From assembly GCA_017503305.1 (NCBI GenBank), contig JAFVTJ010000134.1, positions 1 through 9,432 on the forward strand: a stretch of DNA of 9,432 nucleotides, given 5' to 3'. Position 1 is the first letter of the stretch; every line of letters starts with the position of its first letter. The notes below the pieces were generated by a model, which saw only the letters and a program-made list of their open reading frames with translations, was not told the DNA's origin and did no database searches. A program made the position numbers and the translations under genes. Origin of the DNA: Clostridia bacterium (GTDB lineage Bacteria; Bacillota_A; Clostridia; Oscillospirales; Acutalibacteraceae). Positions 5,120 through 9,432 of the stretch are shown here, one piece after another.

Positions 5120-6532
5120 ATGCGTAAAACAAAGATTGTTTGCACAATAGGTCCCGCAAGCGATACCGAAGAAATAATGATTGGCTTATGCAAGGCAGGC
5201 ATGAACGTAGCAAGGCTTAATTTTTCTCACAGCACTTATGAAGAGCACCAAAGAAGAATTGACCTTGTGAAAAAAGTGCGTACCGACCTTAATTTGCCCA
5301 TTGCCATTATGCTTGATACAAAGGGCCCTGAATATCGCATTAAAACCTTTAAGAATCAAAAGATCACCTTAAAGGATGGCGATAAATTTACATTCACGAC
5401 CGACGATGTTGTGGGTGATGAAACACGGGTTTCGGTTAGCTATAAAAATCTACCGGCCGAGCTTTCGGTTGGGGATACCATTTTGCTTAACAATGGTCTT
5501 TTAACCTTTGAGGTTGAAAACATTGAAGGCGCAAATATTAACTGTCTTGTTAAAATTGGCGGCGAGCTTTCCGACCGTAAGAGTATGAGCTTTCCGGGCA
5601 AGGTAATGCAACAGGAATATCTTTCCGAACAGGATAAAAAGGATATTGCCTTTGGTATAAAAAACGAAGTTGATTATATTGCATGCTCCTTTGTGTCCAA
5701 AAGACAGGACCTCATTGACGTGCATAATTATTTAAAGGAAATAAATGCCCACAGCGTTGAACTGATTGCTAAAATTGAAAATCAGTCGGGCGTGGATAAT
5801 ATTGAAGAAATTTGTAAAGAGTGCGATGGCATTATGGTTGCGCGTGGCGATATGGGTGTGGAAATACCCTTTAAAATGCTTCCCGCTATTCAAAAGAAGC
5901 TCATTACTAAATGCCGCTTGCTTGGTAAAAGGGTTATTACCGCTACAGAAATGCTTGAATCAATGATTTCTAATCCGCGTCCTACCAGAGCAGAAATTTC
6001 TGATATTGCTAACGCCGTTTACGATGGCACAAGTGCAATAATGCTTTCGGGCGAAACCGCTGCGGGCAAGTATCCCGTTGAATCGGTTAAAACTATGGCC
6101 GAAATTGCCGAAACAACCGAAAGCAACACCCATTATGACAAACGTTTTCGCAATGCAGCGTTTGAAATTAGAAACTCGGCAGACGCCGTTTCTCATTCCA
6201 CCTGCGGTATCGCGATTGACCTTGATGCAAAGGCGATTGTGGCTTGCTCACTTTCGGGTATGACTGCCCGAATGGTATCCCGATTCCGCCCGCCTGTGCC
6301 GATTTTGGGTCTTACCACGGACGAGCGTACCTGGCGTAGACTTGCACTTTCGTGGGGTGTTATTCCCGCTATTTGCGAACGCTTTACTTCAACCGACGTT
6401 TTGTTCTACACCGCTAAAAAGATAGCCGAAAAGGATTTGGCGCTTTCAAAGGGTGATAAGATAATTATCACCGGTGGCGACACCAGCGGTACGTCGGGTA
6501 ATACCAGCCTTATAAAAATTGAAAATATATAA
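5120..6532 (+). CDS. pyk: Pyruvate kinase, short form
   Basis: A 470-residue enzyme catalysing phosphoenolpyruvate plus ADP to pyruvate plus ATP, the last step of glycolysis, normally as a tetramer. The order is an N-terminal barrel part with KTKIVCTIGPAS (3-14) and ARLNFSHS (31-38, R32, N34, S36), the B domain (about 70-165), the barrel core with the catalytic lysine K218 and metal ligands E220 and D244 (IAKIENQSG; VARGDMGVEIP), T276 in the signature MLESMISNPRPTRAE (278-292), and a C-terminal allosteric domain (about 345-470, ITGGDTSGTSGNT). It lacks the extra PEP-utiliser-like domain of the longer Bacillus-type enzyme. It has DTKGPEYR where EIR is usual, and NNG where DDG is usual, in the B-domain region. 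E101 appears to match the glutamate of potassium-dependent enzymes. The ATG at 5120 follows GGAGG by six bases. fucO follows after 19 bases without a terminator. Confidence 0.96.
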   Translation: MRKTKIVCTIGPASDTEEIMIGLCKAGMNVARLNFSHSTYEEHQRRIDLVKKVRTDLNLPIAIMLDTKGPEYRIKTFKNQKITLKDGDKFTFTTDDVVGDETRVSVSYKNLPAELSVGDTILLNNGLLTFEVENIEGANINCLVKIGGELSDRKSMSFPGKVMQQEYLSEQDKKDIAFGIKNEVDYIACSFVSKRQDLIDVHNYLKEINAHSVELIAKIENQSGVDNIEEICKECDGIMVARGDMGVEIPFKMLPAIQKKLITKCRLLGKRVITATEMLESMISNPRPTRAEISDIANAVYDGTSAIMLSGETAAGKYPVESVKTMAEIAETTESNTHYDKRFRNAAFEIRNSADAVSHSTCGIAIDLDAKAIVACSLSGMTARMVSRFRPPVPILGLTTDERTWRRLALSWGVIPAICERFTSTDVLFYTAKKIAEKDLALSKGDKIIITGGDTSGTSGNTSLIKIENI

Positions 6533-6551
6533 CTTAAAGGAGATATTCATT

Positions 6552-7700
6552 ATGGCAAACAGATTTGTACTCAATGAAACCAGCTACCATGGTAAAGGTG
6601 CGATTAACGCAATCGCTACCGAAATCGAAGCGAGAGGCTTTAAAAAGGCTTTCGTTTGCTCCGACCCTGACCTTATCAAGTTCAACGTTACCAAAAAGGT
6701 AACCGATATTCTTGATAACGCTAACATCGCTTATGATATTTACAGCGATATTAAGCCCAACCCCACAATCGAAAACGTTCAAAACGGCGTTGCTGCTTTC
6801 AAGGCAAGCGGTGCTGACTGCATCGTAGCTATCGGTGGCGGTTCTTCTATGGACACTGCTAAGGCTATCGGTATCATTATCGAAAACCCCGAATTTGCAG
6901 ACGTTCGTTCATTAGAAGGCGTTGCTCCTACTAAGAACCCCTGCACTCCTATCATCGCTGTTGCTACCACTGCTGGTACTGCTGCTGAAGTTACAATTAA
7001 CTATGTTATCACCGACGTTCAAAACAATCGCAAAATGGTTTGCGTAGACGTTCACGATATCCCTGTTGTAGCTATCGTTGACCCCGATATGATGGCTTCC
7101 ATGCCTAAGGGTCTTACCGCTGCTACCGGTATGGACGCTTTAACCCACGCTATCGAAGGCTACATCACTAAGGGCGCTTGGGAAATGAGCGATATGTTCC
7201 ACTTAAAGGCTATCGAGCTTATCGCTAAATCTCTCCATGGCGCTGTTGAAAACACCGATGAAGGCCGCGAAGGTATGGCTCTTGGCCAATACATCGCAGG
7301 CATGGGCTTTAGTAACGTAGGTCTTGGCATCGTTCACTCTATGGCTCACCCCCTCGGCGCTTTATATGATACTCCTCACGGCGTTGCTAACGCTATCATT
7401 CTTCCCACCGTTATGGAATACAACGCTCCCGAAACCGGCGAAAAGTACAGAGAAATCGCTAAGGCTATGGGCGTAGAAGGCGTTGACGCTATGACTTTAG
7501 AAGATGCTAGAAAGGCTGCTATCGACGCTGTTAAGCAGTTATCTGCAGACGTTGGTATCCCTGCTGACCTTAAGGAAATCGTTAAAGCTGAAGACGTTGA
7601 CTTCTTGTCACAATCCGCATTTGATGATGCTTGCCGTCCCGGTAACCCCCGCGATACAAGCGTTGAAGAAATTAAGGAACTCTACCTTAAGTTAATGTAA
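6552..7700 (+). CDS. fucO: Iron-containing alcohol dehydrogenase, FucO (lactaldehyde reductase) type
   Basis: A 382-residue group III alcohol dehydrogenase, the same length as E. coli FucO and with many long identical stretches (NPEFADVRSLEG, TTAGTAAEVTINYVITD, GMGFSNVGLG). It should reduce L-lactaldehyde to 1,2-propanediol or related aldehydes with NADH, closing the redox balance of fermentation. Visible sites are GGGSSMD (95-101) for the nucleotide diphosphate, D38 matching the aspartate that favours NADH, Fe ligands D195, H199, H262 and H276, and H266 in the active site (HSMAHPLGALYDTPHG). The ATG at 6552 has AAAGGAGAT upstream; an earlier in-frame start lies inside pyk and is rejected. 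It forms an operon with pyk and ends in a strong terminator. Isoleucine is coded mainly by ATC with no ATA, unlike the ATT/ATA-rich neighbours, which points to very high expression. The natural substrate could be another short aldehyde, since no fucose or rhamnose genes are present. Confidence 0.9.
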   Translation: MANRFVLNETSYHGKGAINAIATEIEARGFKKAFVCSDPDLIKFNVTKKVTDILDNANIAYDIYSDIKPNPTIENVQNGVAAFKASGADCIVAIGGGSSMDTAKAIGIIIENPEFADVRSLEGVAPTKNPCTPIIAVATTAGTAAEVTINYVITDVQNNRKMVCVDVHDIPVVAIVDPDMMASMPKGLTAATGMDALTHAIEGYITKGAWEMSDMFHLKAIELIAKSLHGAVENTDEGREGMALGQYIAGMGFSNVGLGIVHSMAHPLGALYDTPHGVANAIILPTVMEYNAPETGEKYREIAKAMGVEGVDAMTLEDARKAAIDAVKQLSADVGIPADLKEIVKAEDVDFLSQSAFDDACRPGNPRDTSVEEIKELYLKLM

Positions 7701-7713
7701 TTATAACTGTAAA

Positions 7714-7751
7714 GGCGGTAGGGAGCATACGCTCCTTACCGCTCTTTTTTT
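7714..7751 (+). terminator. Terminator of the pyk-fucO operon
   Basis: GCGGTAGGGAGC (7715-7726) pairs with GCTCCTTACCGC (7731-7742) with a single G-U pair and an ATAC loop, followed by CTC... and seven T residues. It is the strongest plus-strand terminator in the window, 13 bases after the fucO stop. Confidence 0.92.
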
Positions 7752-7792
7752 ATGCAGCAAGATATTTTAAAGATAGAGAAAATCTTCGCAAA

Positions 7793-7829
7793 AATGCATA
7801 TTTTACGCATATAATGCATAAATTTTACG
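7793..7829. repeat. Imperfect direct repeat in the gene-free stretch before opp
   Basis: AATGCATA followed by TTTTACG occurs at 7793-7807 and again, with two extra A residues between the parts, at 7813-7829. The copies start 20 bases apart, about two helical turns, on the same face of DNA. They lie roughly 65-100 bases before the opp -35 box, a usual place for an activator or upstream repressor site. The rest of the stretch from 7752 to 7869 is AT-rich without other clear signals. Confidence 0.4.
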
Positions 7830-7892
7830 TTTTGTATAAAATCTGCACAACATAATTATAGAAAAAACCCAACACTTTAGCGCATTTATGTG

Positions 7893-7921
7893 TTGAAATC
7901 ATAAAAAAATTGTGTTATAAT
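7893..7921 (+). promoter_or_regulatory. Promoter of the opp operon
   Basis: TTGAAA (7893-7898) and TATAAT (7916-7921) are 17 bases apart, with TG at 7913-7914 and the same TGTTATAAT extended -10 as the TSUP promoter. CAACAC (7870-7875) and GTGTTG (7890-7895), an inverted pair with a 14-base gap, overlap the -35 box and may be an operator. The predicted leader is about 87 nt without a riboswitch I can recognise. Confidence 0.75.
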
Positions 7922-8014
7922 CAATTAGATATAAAATTTCCAAAGTCTCTACTGTTTTTGGTGCAAAAATCTTGCGCTTAAACGAGGCTCTTACTAAAGA
8001 AAGGAACAGGCAGG

Positions 8015-8944
8015 ATGAATTCCAAAACTTTACTATACATTTTAAAAAGGACTGTGTTGGCCATACTAACAGTATGGATAGTTATTACCATCACCTTCTT
8101 TGTTTCGCGTGCAGTACCGGGTGGTCCGTTCGCAAGTGAAAAGGCAATAACTCCCGCAGCACAAGCAGCGCTTGAAGCTAAATACGGTTTAGACAAGCCC
8201 TTGCTTCAACAATACGGTACTTATTTAAAGGATATCGTAACCGAGTTCGATTTCGGCCCATCACTTAAAAACCGTGGTCGTGACGTTATCGACGTTATTG
8301 GTGACGGTCTTCAAACCTCGGCTAAGCTTGGTATCTTTGCCGCAGCCATTGCTTTGGTAATCGGTGTTGTATTAGGTTCTGTTGCAGCGCTCAGACGTAA
8401 TAAGCTTATTGACCGTGTAGTAATGGTATTTACAACGGCTTGTATTTCTATGCCGTCGTTTATAATGGGTACGCTGTTGCTTATTCTGTTTGCAATTGTT
8501 TGGCGCATATTGCCCGCAAACGGCAATGCCGAAGGCGGCTTGATTTTGCCCATACTTACCTTATCACTTTCGCCAATGGCTAATATTACCCGTTTAACAC
8601 GTTCTTCAATGCTTGACGTTTTGGGTCAGGACTACATCCGTACCGCAAAGGCTAAGGGTGTTTCGGGCGGCAAAATTATCTTTGGCCACGCTTTAAAGAA
8701 CGCGCTTATCCCTGTTATTACCTATTTTGGTCCTATGTTGGCTTACATTGTTACCGGTTCTTTGGTTGTTGAACAAATTTTTGCTGTTCCCGGTATTGGC
8801 CGCACCTTTGTTAGCAGTATTACCGACCGTGACTATCCTATGATTATGGGTACCACCATTGTGTTGGCGGCTTTGATTGTTATTATGAATATGGTTAGCG
8901 ACATATTATATAAGGTTGTTGATCCTCGTATTAATCTTGAATAA
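8015..8944 (+). CDS. oppB: Oligopeptide/dipeptide ABC transporter permease, OppB/DppB family
   Basis: A 309-residue inner-membrane permease, the normal length for OppB/DppB. A first membrane helix (about 9-30) is followed by the extracytoplasmic segment with VPGGPFASEKA and YGLDKPLLQQYGTYLKDIV, typical of the family. Then come helices at about 104-126, 136-164, 176-190, 235-257 and 279-298. The EAA loop that docks the ATPase is DYIRTAKAKGVSGG (206-219) with GHALKNALIP (224-233). The later VVEQIFAVPGIGR (251-263) and terminal VDPRINLE (302-309) are further hallmarks. It forms the channel with OppC and imports peptides delivered by a lipoprotein; neither the binding protein nor the ATPases are in the window, so the exact substrate (di-, oligopeptide or nickel) is open. 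AAGGA at 8001-8005 is nine bases before the ATG. oppC follows after 14 bases, and the promoter at 7893 makes this the first gene of the operon. Confidence 0.92.
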   Translation: MNSKTLLYILKRTVLAILTVWIVITITFFVSRAVPGGPFASEKAITPAAQAALEAKYGLDKPLLQQYGTYLKDIVTEFDFGPSLKNRGRDVIDVIGDGLQTSAKLGIFAAAIALVIGVVLGSVAALRRNKLIDRVVMVFTTACISMPSFIMGTLLLILFAIVWRILPANGNAEGGLILPILTLSLSPMANITRLTRSSMLDVLGQDYIRTAKAKGVSGGKIIFGHALKNALIPVITYFGPMLAYIVTGSLVVEQIFAVPGIGRTFVSSITDRDYPMIMGTTIVLAALIVIMNMVSDILYKVVDPRINLE

Positions 8945-8958
8945 AGAGGTGGAGTAAA

Positions 8959-9396
8959 ATGGAAAAGAAAAAAATATCAATCCCCAGCTTACACGTTAAT
9001 TTAGACGCTTTTACTCCCGCTACCGATGCTGAGAAGGAATACTTGGTTCAAATGCGCGAGTCTACTACCTTCTTTAAAGACGGTGTTAAGCGTTTGCTTA
9101 AAAACAAGGTTGCTACCGTTAGCTTTTTCTTGGTAGTTTTAATCACCTTGTCTGCAATTTTTATTCCTATGTTTTGGCCCTATGCTTATGATACACAGTT
9201 AGGTATCACCCCCGGTGAGCCGGTTGATGCATCATACGCAAACTTGGCACCCCTTAAATACGGCAAAACCGAACAAGCCCGTATTGAAAGCGGCGAAAAG
9301 ATTTACTATGCAAGACCGGGCGAAACTATAAGGATCACGATACATTTTGACAATCCCGATCAGTATGAAATACTATCGTTTACTCTTAACGGTTAA
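8959..9396 (+). CDS. oppC: OppC/DppC-family permease N-terminus joined to a foreign-looking segment and stopped early
   Basis: The 145-residue frame starts after AGGTGG and a short gap. Residues 1-113 are a normal OppC opening: a cytoplasmic lead with MRESTTFFKDGVKRLLKNK (32-50), the first membrane helix (about 51-73), and an extracytoplasmic stretch with NLAPLKYGKTEQARIESGEK (95-114). In relatives a FGTD-LGRD-like motif and five more helices follow. Here the chain instead runs YYARPGETIRITIHFDNPDQ and YEILSFTLNG, then TAA at 9394-9396. That tail resembles beta-sandwich modules of Clostridia surface proteins, from memory only. The frame stays open after the stop to the window end. Explanations are a domain inserted in the outer loop plus a nonsense codon, a rearranged or truncated pseudogene, or an assembly join. 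As shown, the protein could not form the permease half. Confidence 0.7.
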   Translation: MEKKKISIPSLHVNLDAFTPATDAEKEYLVQMRESTTFFKDGVKRLLKNKVATVSFFLVVLITLSAIFIPMFWPYAYDTQLGITPGEPVDASYANLAPLKYGKTEQARIESGEKIYYARPGETIRITIHFDNPDQYEILSFTLNG

Positions 9397-9432
9397 TTTG
9401 TCCTCTCCTTTGTGGAAAACAATTATATGGAA

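Noticed and set aside
6519..6551. An upstream ATG extending FucO by 11 residues
   Set aside because: It overlaps the end of pyk; the strong AAAGGAGAT site and the family's MANR start favour 6552.
9394..9432. A frameshift at the oppC stop restoring the permease frame
   Set aside because: Neither of the other two frames in the last 39 bases gives recognisable OppC sequence; too little sequence remains to decide.

Overview
The window reads as chromosomal DNA of a low-to-moderate GC Firmicute, most likely an uncultured gut-type Clostridia (Oscillospirales-like). The grounds are strong GGAGG ribosome binding sites, TTGACA/TATAAT sigma-A promoters, U-tailed hairpin terminators, and a TnpV plus DUF6809-type accessory cluster of the kind carried by Clostridia mobile elements. 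No phylogenetic marker is present, so the placement is inferred from style and gene content.

Layout. Positions 1-235, minus strand: the start of a TetR-family regulator that runs off the left edge, with a promoter lying inside a perfect 9-bp inverted repeat, and a terminator for the next cluster. Positions 244-1311, minus strand: a tightly packed accessory operon (DUF6809-like protein, unknown 61-residue protein, TnpV). It is preceded by what looks like an undescribed attenuation control region: a 19-codon leader peptide, an intrinsic terminator whose stem begins at the leader stop codon, and a second hairpin that buries the first gene's ribosome binding site. Positions 1337-2020, minus strand: uridine kinase with its own promoter. 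Positions 2093-4002, plus strand: a divergently transcribed cytoplasmic GH20 beta-hexosaminidase with a likely operator over its -35 box. Positions 4005-5034, plus strand: a TSUP (TauE/SafE) membrane permease with promoter and two terminators. Positions 5061-7751, plus strand: a two-gene operon of pyruvate kinase and a FucO-type iron alcohol dehydrogenase, ending in a strong terminator. Positions 7893-9432, plus strand: the start of an Opp/Dpp-type peptide ABC transporter operon (oppB, then an abnormal oppC).

Function. The core genes form a sugar-fermentation and salvage neighbourhood: hexosaminide hydrolysis, the last ATP-forming step of glycolysis, NADH re-oxidation by an alcohol/lactaldehyde dehydrogenase, nucleoside salvage and peptide uptake. 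The dehydrogenase gene has a clearly different codon choice (ATC, GCT, AAC) from its neighbours, as expected for a very highly expressed gene.

The longest gene-free stretch is 7701-8014. It holds the fucO terminator, an imperfect direct repeat, the opp promoter and an untranslated leader of about 87 nt. The two places most worth a second look are the leader-peptide/hairpin region at 1128-1311 and oppC (8959-9396). The oppC protein leaves the permease family after about residue 113, continues with a sequence resembling a surface-protein beta-sandwich module, and meets a stop codon.
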